Shown here in pieces: positions 27,281 through 36,045 of a DNA stretch of 64,000 nucleotides. Where the stretch lies: NCBI RefSeq assembly GCF_044904605.1, contig NZ_JADIKI010000022.1:1302001-1366000 (forward strand). The letters are read 5' to 3'. Source of the DNA: Dyella_B humi (GTDB lineage: Bacteria > Pseudomonadota > Gammaproteobacteria > Xanthomonadales > Rhodanobacteraceae). The number at the start of each line of letters is the position of its first letter. Position 1 is the stretch's first letter. Made by a program: the position numbers and the translations under genes. Under the pieces are notes generated by a model, which worked only from the letters and a program-made list of their open reading frames with translations, did not search any database and was not told the DNA's origin.

Positions 27281-27918
27281 GGCGTGTCGGTCACCGGCTC
27301 CGCCAGGCGAACGCCTCGTGCGGCACGCAGTTGCTGCAAGGTGTTTGGCGCTTTCGATGCGGAAGCAGCAGGCGCGACGGTGTAGGCGCCGACGTCATTG
27401 GGGCCGCCCACTACTTGCAGTTGCAGCGAGTGCAGCAACGCGTTCCAGTCGGCCAGCGTCATGCTTGCATCGGGCACCACGCGGATGGCGCCTTGCGCCA
27501 TGGGTGCAACCGTTTCCTGGCTCAGCGTGCGATAAGCGGGATGCTCGTTTGCAGACCATATTTTCAGCCCCAGCGAGCCGATGCCGATGGCCTGAATCAG
27601 CACCGCCGCGGCGAGGGCGCGCGTGAGCCAGACGCTCGAGCGCGCGCGCACGGTTTCTTCCTGCGGTACGGGTGCATCGAGACGACCGAGCAGGCGCTGC
27701 AAGCCGGCTTCGGCATCCAGCTTCACTTCCGTCGGCAGCGACATCGCCCGCTTCAGGCGGTTCTGCTGAGCGAATTCCGTGCGGCATGCCGCGCAATGCG
27801 CCAGGTGATGCGTCAGCCATTCGCTTTGCTCCGGCGTGGCGCTTTGTTGCAGTACCCACGGCATCATTTCCCACGCGCGCGGGCAATCCTGGCTGGAGTA
27901 GGTAGGTAGTGTTGTCAT
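27277..27918 (-). CDS. Membrane anti-sigma factor with ZAS-type zinc motif
   Basis: A 213-residue protein with an N-terminal zinc-binding anti-sigma motif (His38-x3-Cys42-x2-Cys45 in HHLAHCAACRTE), a single membrane helix near residues 100-121, and a periplasmic domain of about 90 residues. It should hold the adjacent ECF sigma factor inactive until an envelope signal is sensed. Start and stop both overlap the neighbours by four bases (sigma upstream, peptidase downstream). The long frame that continues upstream to 28527 is a shadow of the sigma gene. Confidence 0.88.
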   Translation of the reverse strand: MTTLPTYSSQDCPRAWEMMPWVLQQSATPEQSEWLTHHLAHCAACRTEFAQQNRLKRAMSLPTEVKLDAEAGLQRLLGRLDAPVPQEETVRARSSVWLTRALAAAVLIQAIGIGSLGLKIWSANEHPAYRTLSQETVAPMAQGAIRVVPDASMTLADWNALLHSLQLQVVGGPNDVGAYTVAPAASASKAPNTLQQLRAARGVRLAEPVTDTP

Positions 27919-28499
27919 GGGGCTTGCTCTTTCGCAGTAGGCGAGCGTTCGGCCAAACCGGGCAGTACATTGCGCAGCTTCACGCGCGCATGGAACAACC
28001 GTGCTTTTACCGTACCCACCGGGCATTGCATGATGGTGGCGACATCGTCCAACGTGTGGCCCTCGCCGTAGACCAGTTCGATCACTACGCGCTGGTCCGC
28101 CGACAGCCGTTGCAGACCCTTGCCGAGCCAGTCGCGCAATTCGCGGTCTTCCTCCGGATCGGTGGCGGGTATACGGTCTTCCGGAATGTTGCTGTCTTCG
28201 ACCGGTTCTTCGCCATGCTGGCGCAGCGCTTTGAGCCCGCAGCGGTAGGCGATGCCCATGATCCAGGTGGACACGCGCGAGTCGCCGCGGAAGTCGCCGG
28301 CTTTCTGCCAGGCGATCCAGAAGCAATCGTTGATCACTTCCTCGATGACGTCGGCGCGTCGGGTCAGTCGCGACAGGAAGCGACACAGGCGGCCATGGTA
28401 GCTGCGATACAGCGTAGCTAGCGCGGCGCGGTCGCCGGTCGCCATACGCTGCAGCAGCAGGCGGTCGGTAGCATCGGTTTGGGATTCGGCGTCGGTCAT
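27915..28499 (-). CDS. ECF-family RNA polymerase sigma factor
   Basis: A 194-residue sigma-70-like factor of the extracytoplasmic function class. Region 2 runs about residues 25-95 (LYRSYHGRLCRFLSRLTRR, WQKAGDFRGDSRVSTWIMGI) and region 4 about 130-180 (LSADQRVVIELVYGEGHT, CPVGTVKARLFHARVKLR), with the usual acidic linker between. The gene overlaps the anti-sigma gene by four bases. It is followed upstream by a TorF-type porin gene on the same strand, so it may sit inside a longer transcript with the electron-transfer genes. Confidence 0.93.
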   Translation of the reverse strand: MTDAESQTDATDRLLLQRMATGDRAALATLYRSYHGRLCRFLSRLTRRADVIEEVINDCFWIAWQKAGDFRGDSRVSTWIMGIAYRCGLKALRQHGEEPVEDSNIPEDRIPATDPEEDRELRDWLGKGLQRLSADQRVVIELVYGEGHTLDDVATIMQCPVGTVKARLFHARVKLRNVLPGLAERSPTAKEQAP

Positions 28500-28563
28500 G
28501 GGTTTCGATGGCGTCAGTTGACGACATAAGTGCTGTTTCAGCGCCGAAAGGTTGTCCTGAGTC

Positions 28564-29340
28564 TCAGAAGGCCCAGGCGATGGTGGCCACCCAGGGTGCG
28601 GCAGCGCCGCCTAGCCGCCGGATGCCCGGGTCGGTGAAAACCCGGTCCAGTTCCACCCGCCACGAGCCATAGGCCCAGCTTACGCCCAAGTGGCCATAGC
28701 CGTAGTACGAGGGTGCGCGTAGGTGGACATAGCCATAGCCCTGGACATAGCTGCTGTAGCCGTACGTCCAGGCGCCGCCCTCCATCCGGGCGTTCAACGG
28801 CTGGGTCACGCCCAGGCCGGCGGAAAAAGCGAAGTTTTGCGGTAGCGGCCAGTGGAAATCCACGTCTGCTGCACCGCGTGGCTGATGGTCATTGCCGTGG
28901 GTGAGGGTGATGGCCGACAGCCCGAAGCTCAGCACGTCCCGGTACATCCAGTTCACGCCGGTCTCGACCCGGTCGAAGGCGCGCGCACCGCCATTGCCGG
29001 GGTAGGTGTAGTAGACGACGCCGGCCTGCATGCGCCAGTCATTGGAAAGCGACCAGTAGTGAGCGAGCTGGGCCATGGCTTCGGAGCCATGGCCCGGCGA
29101 GCGCGTTTGGGTCGCTGCGGACATGCCCAGCGACCAGCCGGAGGCGGTGGTCCAGGCGACATTGCCCTGCAGGATCGGCGTAACCGGAGAAAGTGCCAGA
29201 CCACGGTCGACCAATTGCGAACTCAGTGCCACCGCACCGCTGAAGCTGTTCGATTGAGCATGCACAGGCACAACAAAGATCGCCGTCGACAAGACAGCGA
29301 GGGTGATGCGACGCAGTCTGGACGGGAAGGCGTGCTGCAT
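28564..29340 (-). CDS. TorF-type putative outer-membrane porin
   Basis: A 258-residue product with a signal peptide ending near VPVHAQ and a barrel-type sequence of alternating hydrophobic strands ending in ATIAWAF, a C-terminal phenylalanine typical of outer-membrane proteins. SNSFSGAVALSSQLVDRGL and GVNWMYRDVLSFGLS match the TorF/Gcw_chp family (TIGR02001). The C-terminal third is unusually rich in Gly-Tyr. It lies 40 bases after the cytochrome c gene and 64 bases before the sigma gene. Substrate unknown. Confidence 0.8.
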   Translation of the reverse strand: MQHAFPSRLRRITLAVLSTAIFVVPVHAQSNSFSGAVALSSQLVDRGLALSPVTPILQGNVAWTTASGWSLGMSAATQTRSPGHGSEAMAQLAHYWSLSNDWRMQAGVVYYTYPGNGGARAFDRVETGVNWMYRDVLSFGLSAITLTHGNDHQPRGAADVDFHWPLPQNFAFSAGLGVTQPLNARMEGGAWTYGYSSYVQGYGYVHLRAPSYYGYGHLGVSWAYGSWRVELDRVFTDPGIRRLGGAAAPWVATIAWAF

Positions 29341-29380
29341 CACCGGCTTATAGTCGATCCCTCTGGACAAGGGAATGTCT

Positions 29381-29782
29381 TCAGTGAAGAGTCCCTAGGT
29401 AAGTAAGGAGATCATCCAGTTGTTTTGCGTCGTCCAGGCCGTCGTATTTCATCTTGGTGCCGGGGTTCGCTTTCTTAGCCGGTTGGGACAAGTAGTCGTG
29501 CAGTTTGTCTGGGCTCCAGGTCCAATGCGCCTGCTTGAGCGCATCCGAATAGTTGTAGTCCGGCGCGGTGCCGGCCGGGCGCCCCACGATGCCGAACAAG
29601 CTGGGGCCTTTTTTGTTTTTTCCTTGCTTGGGGCTGTGGCACTCGGAGCATTCCGACTTGAACACATCCGCACCCGCCGAAGCATCGCCTGCCCGCGCGA
29701 ACGGCGAGGCCAGCATCCAGCCGAAGAACAGTCCCGCAATCACCATGACGCGCAAGCAACGGCGCAAAGCTGAATCGATCAC
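29381..29782 (-). CDS. Periplasmic monoheme class I cytochrome c
   Basis: A 133-residue soluble c-type cytochrome. A signal peptide (about residues 1-31, ARAGD junction) is followed by the heme site Cys45-x2-Cys48-His49 in SECSECHS, the usual GPSLFGIVGRPAG loop and the axial ligand candidate Met111 in GTKMKYDGL. The length and motifs fit cytochrome c2/c552-type shuttles. Its position directly after the Cyc2-like gene suggests it is the periplasmic electron carrier of that system. Confidence 0.92.
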   Translation of the reverse strand: MIDSALRRCLRVMVIAGLFFGWMLASPFARAGDASAGADVFKSECSECHSPKQGKNKKGPSLFGIVGRPAGTAPDYNYSDALKQAHWTWSPDKLHDYLSQPAKKANPGTKMKYDGLDDAKQLDDLLTYLGTLH

Positions 29783-29827
29783 TCTTGACTCCTGTTCGGT
29801 TTTTTTGAAACGTCACGTCTACCCGTG

Positions 29828-29859
29828 GCCGTCATTACCGCTTTCGCGGGAATGACGGC
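29828..29859. repeat. REP-like palindrome (family A)
   Basis: A palindrome with arms GCCGTCATTACCGC and GCGGGAATGACGGC lies between the fused cytochrome-porin and cytochrome c genes. Such elements can protect upstream mRNA from 3' decay, which would set different expression levels for the two genes. Confidence 0.75.
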
Positions 29860-29896
29860 GCGGTGAAAGAGAGTTCACGGGGACGCATCAGTATTT

Positions 29897-31243
29897 CTAG
29901 AACGCCACGCTCGCAAAAAGCAGGAACGCGTTGAGATCCTTTGCATTGGTTACCGGACCGCCCTCTGGCACGCCAAACACGTTGGTACTGCTGCCGTTGA
30001 ACTTGTTGAAGCGGAACCATTCGGCAGCCAGGCGTAAGTTTGCGATGGACGTGAAGGAGTCGTCCTTGCCGAACGGCGTCCAGAACACGGTGAAGGAATT
30101 GCTGCTGGTATCGGGCTGGCCATACGGCACAAAGCGCACAATGTCATGCGTGCCGGTGCTGACCATGTGCGAGATGATCACGCCATAGCTCTGCTTGAAC
30201 GTATAGGTAAGCGTCAGTGTCTGGTCGTGCACTACGCCGTTTGACAGGGCGAAAAGACCTGGCACGGAACCCGCCGGCGTGGTGGCATAGCGGCGGCGTT
30301 CCATGATGTTCACGTAAGCAAGCTGCACGATGTTTTCGCGATTGCCCAGGTACTGATACGTCACGTCGTAGCCGAGATCGGTGAGATGCTCGTTCGGACC
30401 ACTACGCGGCAACTGGCGATTGGTGGTCAGCGCGACCACGCCCACAGAGAAAAACTGACGCTTCATATCCTTCATGTAAGCGAAGCGTGCATAGCCCGTA
30501 TCGCTGAGCTTGCCCGGATCGCCGGAGATGGAATAACCCAGGTCGTACTGCATGGAGGTCGGCAGCGAGTTATAGGTGCCAAGCTCGCCATACCAATTGT
30601 TGTCGTACAGCGCATACACGCTGGCGCCGATCACGCGACGCGACAGCGTGTTAGAGCTGGAGGGATTGAGCAAGGTGCCGGAGACCGTCGGCGGGCCGTT
30701 GTCCATGGAAGCAGGCAGCGCGTTGACCGGATCGTCGAAACCCGGATCGTTGTTGACGCTGACGCCAACCAGCGCGTCCTTGCCGCCGAGCTTGAGATCC
30801 TTGGCAACATAGCGCAGATCTACATGGCTCAGCTGCGTATTGAACTTGTTCTGGCCGTTGTTGTTGACCTGCACCTTGACGAAGCCGCCCACGTTATCCG
30901 ACACGCGTCCGGCCAAGTAGATATCGGCTTCACTTAGCAGGTTGCTGCTTTGGCCTTTCGCAGGCACGGTGCGCACGCCGTTGAGCTGTATGGCCGCCGG
31001 TATTTTGGTGCCCCGGCCATCGGTATCAGTGTAGCCATTCATCTTGAAGCGCATGCCGTAAGGCGTGAGTCCCGGTCCGTAGGCGCCGGCATGGCAGTCC
31101 GCACAGGCATTGCCGGTCTGTCGGGCATACGCCGGAACCGCCTGCGCCGTGGTGCTGGCAAGCAGTGGAAGCGCAGCCAGGCCGTACCACAAATGCAGCT
31201 TCCTGGGCCGGCACGGCGTGCGTCGGTGCAGAGAAGTTGACAT
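29897..31243 (-). CDS. Cyc2-like fused cytochrome c-porin
   Basis: A 448-residue outer-membrane protein with a signal peptide (cleavage near AQA-VPAYA, residues 35/36), a single heme site Cys47-x2-Cys50-His51 in TGNACADCH, and then about 380 residues of barrel-type sequence ending in SVAF. The N-terminal pattern ARQTGxxCxxCH, then LTPYGMRFKMNGYTD, resembles the fused cytochrome-porin Cyc2 of iron oxidisers, which moves electrons across the outer membrane. This family is also found in organisms not known to oxidise iron, so the donor is uncertain. It lies between a cytochrome b561 and a soluble cytochrome c. I chose the ATG at 31243; the frame also has an ATG at 31282. Confidence 0.75.
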   Translation of the reverse strand: MSTSLHRRTPCRPRKLHLWYGLAALPLLASTTAQAVPAYARQTGNACADCHAGAYGPGLTPYGMRFKMNGYTDTDGRGTKIPAAIQLNGVRTVPAKGQSSNLLSEADIYLAGRVSDNVGGFVKVQVNNNGQNKFNTQLSHVDLRYVAKDLKLGGKDALVGVSVNNDPGFDDPVNALPASMDNGPPTVSGTLLNPSSSNTLSRRVIGASVYALYDNNWYGELGTYNSLPTSMQYDLGYSISGDPGKLSDTGYARFAYMKDMKRQFFSVGVVALTTNRQLPRSGPNEHLTDLGYDVTYQYLGNRENIVQLAYVNIMERRRYATTPAGSVPGLFALSNGVVHDQTLTLTYTFKQSYGVIISHMVSTGTHDIVRFVPYGQPDTSSNSFTVFWTPFGKDDSFTSIANLRLAAEWFRFNKFNGSSTNVFGVPEGGPVTNAKDLNAFLLFASVAF

Positions 31244-31278
31244 GAAATCTCCTTGTTTCGATCGGATACGGTGGTGAT

Positions 31279-31935
31279 TCATCGGCGTTTACGGCTTGGC
31301 CACATTGCGCGCATCACGTCGTCGCGTACGACGAAGTGGTGCCAGAGCGCCGCCCCGGTGTGCAGCAGAACCAGCGCAAGCAGCAACCACGCCGCATTCA
31401 CGTGCCACGTCTGCAGCCTGTCGGCGAGATCTTCGTCAGCGTTCACCAGTGCGGGCAGCGTCAGGCCGAACAGATGCACCGGTCTGTCTTGCGCGTTGCT
31501 CAGCGCCCAACCGAGCAAGGGCAGGGCGAGCAGCAAGGCGTACAACGCGATATGTGTGAGTGTGGCGACGGCGCGTATGGCTTTTGACATGTTGCCGACG
31601 GCAGGAAGCTTGCCCGTACGGAAACGAACCACGACGCGGATGAAGAACAGCATCAGCACGAACAGGCCGAAGTGACGGTGTCCTTCCAGCAGCCATTGCT
31701 TCAAGGCGCGACCGCTCACCACCTCATCCCTGAGCAGGATGAGTCCCGCTGCGAAGCAAAGGCACAGCACGGTGAGCCAATGCAATACAACGATCTTTCG
31801 CGGGCGTGCTAGCACCGTCTCTTTGGCAGTCGTGCCCAAGTCAGTTGCGGTGCCTGGCGTGAATGCCACGTTATGTAACGTGGACACAGTCTTGCTCTTC
31901 GAGACACCTTTGCCAGTCACTGTCATCCTGTCCAT
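31279..31935 (-). CDS. Inner-membrane cytochrome b561
   Basis: A 218-residue membrane di-heme cytochrome b of the bacterial b561 (CybB) family. Four membrane helices are visible (IVVLHWLTVLCLCFAAGLIL, FGLFVLMLFFIRVVV, LTHIALYALLLALPLLGWAL, NAAWLLLALVLLHTGAALWH) with the heme-ligand histidines in VLHW, GHRHFG, LTHIA and HHFV. It would link the quinone pool to periplasmic carriers. The ATG at 31935 is chosen; another in-frame ATG lies at 31926. The longer frame upstream is likely leader sequence. About 35 bases separate it from the Cyc2-like gene. Confidence 0.9.
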   Translation of the reverse strand: MDRMTVTGKGVSKSKTVSTLHNVAFTPGTATDLGTTAKETVLARPRKIVVLHWLTVLCLCFAAGLILLRDEVVSGRALKQWLLEGHRHFGLFVLMLFFIRVVVRFRTGKLPAVGNMSKAIRAVATLTHIALYALLLALPLLGWALSNAQDRPVHLFGLTLPALVNADEDLADRLQTWHVNAAWLLLALVLLHTGAALWHHFVVRDDVMRAMWPSRKRR

Positions 31936-32168
31936 CCCCGAAATTTGACCCCGGCCTGCCTCCTGCTGCGCCGTGAGCGAAGAAGACCTTTCGCGGGTGA
32001 GTGCGGGGGAATGGGGCAAAAGGTTGCGTGCGGTTTGCAACGGCCTCTCTATACATCTTGAAGCCAAGCCTGGTCTTGCCTCACACAAGAAGCACACACA
32101 ACCTTTTCCCGACAACCCGGCACTCAATTTCCGTAAGTCATCCTCGGAACCCGGCGGTCGGCCAGAAC

Positions 32169-32606
32169 ATGCACATCCAACGAGTCCAGTTGCAGCAGCA
32201 CGGCGACGATCGCGGCATGCTCATTGCCTTGGAGAAGGATCGCAACGTGTCCTTCGACATCCGGCGCGTGTATTACCTGTTCGCCACCAAGAACGAAGTG
32301 CATCGCGGCCAGCATGCGCATCGTCACTTGAACCAGTTGGCGGTGGCGGTGCGCGGTTCGGTCACGTTCTTGCTGGACGACGGCACCGGGCCGGTGGAGG
32401 TTGTGCTCGATGACCCATCGCAGGGTTTGCTGTTGGGGGAGATGGTGTGGCGCGAGATGTACGACTTCAGCGAGGACTGCGTGCTGATGGTGCTGGCCGA
32501 CCAGTTATATGACCCCACTGACTACATCACCAGCTACGACGAATTCCTGCGTGAAGTGCAAAGCCCCCTGTACGGCAGAGAGCTGGCTGCATGCCAAAAC
32601 GGCTAG
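32169..32606 (+). CDS. FdtA/QdtA-type dTDP-4-oxo-6-deoxyhexose 3,4-ketoisomerase
   Basis: A 145-residue single-domain cupin that converts dTDP-4-keto-6-deoxyglucose into its 3-keto isomer, the first committed step to dTDP-Fuc3NAc or dTDP-Qui3NAc. Characteristic segments are DDRGMLIALE, FDIRRVYYLF, RGQHAHRHLNQL with the active-site histidines, and GEMVWREMYDFS. The ATG at 32169 gives the normal family length. It opens a plus-strand polysaccharide cluster, divergent from the b561 gene across about 230 bases that should hold both promoters. Gluco or galacto product cannot be decided from sequence alone. Confidence 0.9.
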   Translation: MHIQRVQLQQHGDDRGMLIALEKDRNVSFDIRRVYYLFATKNEVHRGQHAHRHLNQLAVAVRGSVTFLLDDGTGPVEVVLDDPSQGLLLGEMVWREMYDFSEDCVLMVLADQLYDPTDYITSYDEFLREVQSPLYGRELAACQNG

Positions 32607-32681
32607 TCGTTATCGGCGCGAGAACATTTGCGCAGTTTGTTTGCGACCATCTTCAGTGGCATAGCGATTGTAGCGCCTGAT

Positions 32682-33794
32682 ATGGACATCCCCTTTCTCA
32701 ATCTGAAAGACATCAACGCCCGCCATGCCGACGAGCTGAAGGCTGCCGCTGCGCGCGTGATCGACTCTGGCTGGTACATCCTCGGCCGGGAAGTTGCGGC
32801 GTTCGAGCATGAGTTTGCCGACTACTGTGGCGTGCGTCATGCGATCGGCGTGGGCAATGGATTGGATGCGCTGTCGCTGATCCTGCGCGGCTACAAGGCA
32901 TTGGGCGCGCTGCACGATGGCGATGAAGTGATCGTGCCTGCCAATACCTTCATCGCCAGCTTTCTCGCCATCACCGAAAGCGGGCTGGTGCCGGTACCCG
33001 TGGAGCCCGATCCGGCAAGTTTCAATATCGATCCGACGCGCGTGGCAGCGGCGATCGGTCCCCGCACACGCGCGATCATGGCTGTGCATCTGTACGGCCA
33101 ACTTGCGGACATGGCCGCCTTGGCCGAGCTGGCCGAGCGTCATCAATTGCTGTTGATCGAGGATGCCGCGCAGGCGCATGGCGCGACCAGCGATGGACGC
33201 AAGGCTGGCGCATTCGGGCATGCCGCAGGCTTCAGTTTTTTCCCCGCAAAGAACCTGGGCGCGCTTGGCGACGGCGGCGCGGTCGTCACGAACGATACGT
33301 TGTTGGCTGCGCGCGTGACAGCACTGCGTAATTACGGCTCGGAAGTGAAGTACCAACATCTTTACCAGGGCATCAATTCACGTCTGGACGAACTGCAAGC
33401 TGCATTGTTGCGGGTGAAGCTGAAATACCTCGACGAGGACACCGCAAAGCGTCGCTACGTGGCGCGACGCTATCGCGATGGCATCAGTCATCCACTGATC
33501 CGCTTGCCTGCGGTGACAGACGAGGCGCGCCATGTTTGGCATCTGTTCGTCGTGCGTTGCGCGCAACGCGAAGCCTTGCAGCGACATCTGCAGACCCATG
33601 GTGTGCATAGTCAGGTGCATTACCCAAAGCCGCCGCATCGCCAGGGCGCATATCCCGCATTGCGTGGGCTGTCCTTGCCGTTGACCGAGCAATTGCATGG
33701 CGAAGTGCTGAGTTTGCCGATCGGGCCGACCTTGCGCGATGAAGACGTGCAGCGGGTGATTGCCGCCTGCCAGACGTTCGAGGGCACGGCATGA
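32682..33794 (+). CDS. FdtB/QdtB-type sugar 3-aminotransferase (PLP)
   Basis: A 370-residue DegT/DnrJ/EryC1-family enzyme that adds an amino group to C3 of the dTDP-3-keto sugar made by the preceding gene. The fold markers are GVGNGLDALSLIL, DEVIVPANTFIAS, Asp161 in LLIEDAAQAHGA and the PLP lysine Lys190 in FFPAKNLGALGDGGA. Start is the ATG at 32682. The stop overlaps the flippase start by four bases. The immediate FdtA neighbour supports a 3-amino rather than a 4-amino transferase. Confidence 0.92.
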   Translation: MDIPFLNLKDINARHADELKAAAARVIDSGWYILGREVAAFEHEFADYCGVRHAIGVGNGLDALSLILRGYKALGALHDGDEVIVPANTFIASFLAITESGLVPVPVEPDPASFNIDPTRVAAAIGPRTRAIMAVHLYGQLADMAALAELAERHQLLLIEDAAQAHGATSDGRKAGAFGHAAGFSFFPAKNLGALGDGGAVVTNDTLLAARVTALRNYGSEVKYQHLYQGINSRLDELQAALLRVKLKYLDEDTAKRRYVARRYRDGISHPLIRLPAVTDEARHVWHLFVVRCAQREALQRHLQTHGVHSQVHYPKPPHRQGAYPALRGLSLPLTEQLHGEVLSLPIGPTLRDEDVQRVIAACQTFEGTA

Positions 33795-35041
33795 GCATTG
33801 TGCGCGCCGGCTTCTATTCGAGCATCGCCACCGCGGCGCGCCTGCTCGCGGGGCTGGTGATCGTGAAGCTGGTAGCGTGGCTGGCCGGGCCGGAAGGGGT
33901 GGGAAAGCTCGGCCAGTTCATGAGCCTGATGTCGTTGCTGGCTGTACTTGCCGGTGGCGGCATCAGCGCGGGCATCGTGAAATACGTGGCGGAATATCGC
34001 CACGATGCACAACGGCTTTCGCGCCTGCTGGCGGCGGCGCTGTGGTACGCATGCTGCGCTTCCGTATTGATGGGGTGCGCGGCATTGCTGATGAGCCACC
34101 AGCTCTCACTGTGGCTGTTGGGCGATACGCGTTACGAAAATTTGATCCGCATTCTCGCCGTCGCGCAGCTCGGTATTGCGTTGGCCAATTACATATTGGC
34201 AGTGATCAACGGCTTCATGGACGTGCGCCGGCTGGCCTTTATCCAGGTGCTTGGTTCGGTGCTGAGTGTGGTGCTAGCGCTGGGCTTGTCGCACTGGCTG
34301 CATCTGTATGGCGCACTGCTGGCGCTTGTAGCCGGGCAATTGTTGTTGCTGGTAGTAGGGCTGCCGGTCTGGCAGCGCAGTCCTTATTTCCAGCGTGGCA
34401 TGTTGCGCATGCATTTCGACCGCGAGATGAGCCTGAAGCTGGCCGCTTTCTCGGTGATGACCCTTACCTCGGCGCTACTGCTGCCGCTGATCAACATTGC
34501 CGTGCGCAACCATTTGGCGTTGCAGTTCGGCTGGGAGCGAGTGGGTTACTGGCAGGCGGTGAGCAAGGTGTCGGATGCCTACCTGCTGTTCCTTACCACG
34601 GCGATCAACATTTATTACCTGCCCAAGCTCGCCGCCACGCACGATCGCCCATCCTTGGTGAGCGAGCTGCGAAACGCTTATCGGTACCTGCTGCCGGCCG
34701 TTGTCGTGCTGGCGTTGCTTGTCTACGCCATGCGCGGCTGGGTGACGAGTTTGCTGTTCAGTGCAGACTTTGCATCCGCCAATGCCTTGTACGCCCCACA
34801 GCTGCTGGGCGATGTGCTCAAGATCGCGTCCTTCATGCTCTCGTATCTGATGCTGGCCAAGGCGATGACGCGGCTATTCGTGATTTCCGAATGCGTGTTC
34901 GCGCTGAGCTACCTGGCTCTGGTCTACGTGTTTACCGCCTCGTTCGGCTTGATCGGCGCGATGTACGCCTTCGCCTTGAATTACTCGTTCTATCTCGCGT
35001 TCAACGTAGTCGTTGCGCGACGCTATTTGGGGGCGCTATGA
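33791..35041 (+). CDS. wzx: Wzx-type lipid-linked oligosaccharide flippase
   Basis: A 416-residue polytopic membrane protein with about twelve hydrophobic segments and the usual N-terminal pattern of WzxE/O-antigen translocases: ATAARLLAGLVIVKLVAWLAGPEGVG, then GISAGIVKYVAEY. It should flip undecaprenyl-linked repeat units to the periplasm. It overlaps both neighbours by four bases. Its similarity is to the WzxE-like group that works with Fuc3NAc/Fuc4NAc-type sugars, consistent with the preceding genes, but that is inference. Confidence 0.9.
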   Translation: MSIVRAGFYSSIATAARLLAGLVIVKLVAWLAGPEGVGKLGQFMSLMSLLAVLAGGGISAGIVKYVAEYRHDAQRLSRLLAAALWYACCASVLMGCAALLMSHQLSLWLLGDTRYENLIRILAVAQLGIALANYILAVINGFMDVRRLAFIQVLGSVLSVVLALGLSHWLHLYGALLALVAGQLLLLVVGLPVWQRSPYFQRGMLRMHFDREMSLKLAAFSVMTLTSALLLPLINIAVRNHLALQFGWERVGYWQAVSKVSDAYLLFLTTAINIYYLPKLAATHDRPSLVSELRNAYRYLLPAVVVLALLVYAMRGWVTSLLFSADFASANALYAPQLLGDVLKIASFMLSYLMLAKAMTRLFVISECVFALSYLALVYVFTASFGLIGAMYAFALNYSFYLAFNVVVARRYLGAL

Positions 35042-36045
35042 CGACAGCAGCCAAAGTGATGCCCACGCATGCGGCGGCCAGGCCGCTGGTTTCCGTGTTA
35101 ATTCCGGCCTATAACCACGAGCGCTTCGTGCAGCACTGCCTGGACAGCGTGCTGGAAGATCCGTATCCGGCCAAAGAGATCGTGATCATCGACGACGGCT
35201 CCACCGATCGCACCGGGGAAAAGATCGCCGAATGGATCAAGGCGCAGGGTCACCTGCTGCGTGTGGAGTACGTGCAGCGCGAAAACCGAGGTATCAGCGC
35301 TGCCTGGAACGAATTGGCCGCACGTGCGCGGGGCGAGTTCCTGCGCCTGTGCGCCAGCGATGACTACCTTTTGCCAGGCGGTCTGGAGGCGCAGGTTCGC
35401 TACCTGCAAACGCATCCGACCAAGCGGGTAGTGGTCGGCGATTCCATCGTGGTGGACCAGTACGCCAACAAGTTGCATGACAGCGGCATGCGCGATTTGC
35501 ATCATGCCGACAAGCGTTTGTACAGCAGCGACGAAGGGATTCGTCAAGCGGTGATCAGTCAGTGGGCGATCGGCGGTCCCGTCGCGTTGTTGCATAAGAG
35601 CGCGCTCGAGACTATCGGTCGCTGGACAGAAGGGTTGCGCATCGACGACTGGGATTTCTTCCTGCGCGTGGCCGCGCGCGACGCGCTTGGCTTTATTGAC
35701 GTGCACGTGGGCGCGTATCGCTTGCACGGCAATAACGTGAGCAAGACGCGGCATACGGCCACGCGTATCGTCAATCTCACTGAAGCCTGCCAGGTGGCGC
35801 GGCGGCGGGCGGATCTGTTCGACGAGCCGCATCGGACTTTGCTCAAGGCGCAAGCGCATTACATTTGCGCGAAGATCGCGTTCTTGCAGAAGCGCCTGTT
35901 CGTGCTGACCTTCCACATGCTGGTGTATCTCGCGTTGCTGGCCGTGTCCAAGCTCAGAGCCTGTCCAATGTCTACGCATGGCCCGCGCCGGAATCTGTTT
36001 GCGCGCAAGACCAGGAGGAGCGAGGGCGCGTATGTCGATACGTAA
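35038..36045 (+). CDS. Family 2 glycosyltransferase with repeat-derived C-terminus
   Basis: A 335-residue GT-A fold enzyme: SVLIPAYNHERFVQHCLDS at the N-terminus, VIIDDGSTDRTGE as the nucleotide-sugar motif, CASDDYLLP and the acceptor-side INDD-like GRWTEGLRIDDWDFFLR. It adds one sugar to the repeat unit. The start overlaps the flippase stop by four bases. From about residue 307 (base 35956) the reading frame enters a 268-bp inverted-repeat element, so the last 29 residues are encoded by the repeat, not by the original gene. Many homologues have a hydrophobic or basic tail here; whether the enzyme still works is unknown. Confidence 0.88.
   Translation: MTTAAKVMPTHAAARPLVSVLIPAYNHERFVQHCLDSVLEDPYPAKEIVIIDDGSTDRTGEKIAEWIKAQGHLLRVEYVQRENRGISAAWNELAARARGEFLRLCASDDYLLPGGLEAQVRYLQTHPTKRVVVGDSIVVDQYANKLHDSGMRDLHHADKRLYSSDEGIRQAVISQWAIGGPVALLHKSALETIGRWTEGLRIDDWDFFLRVAARDALGFIDVHVGAYRLHGNNVSKTRHTATRIVNLTEACQVARRRADLFDEPHRTLLKAQAHYICAKIAFLQKRLFVLTFHMLVYLALLAVSKLRACPMSTHGPRRNLFARKTRRSEGAYVDT

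Noticed and set aside
32001..32168. Upstream extension of the FdtA gene
   Set aside because: It has no family content; the ATG at 32169 gives the standard length of the single-domain cupin.
33760..35037. Plus-strand frame running into the family 2 glycosyltransferase
   Set aside because: Upstream of the ATG at 35038 it is out of frame with the flippase gene and has no homology-like content; the glycosyltransferase domain begins only after 35038.
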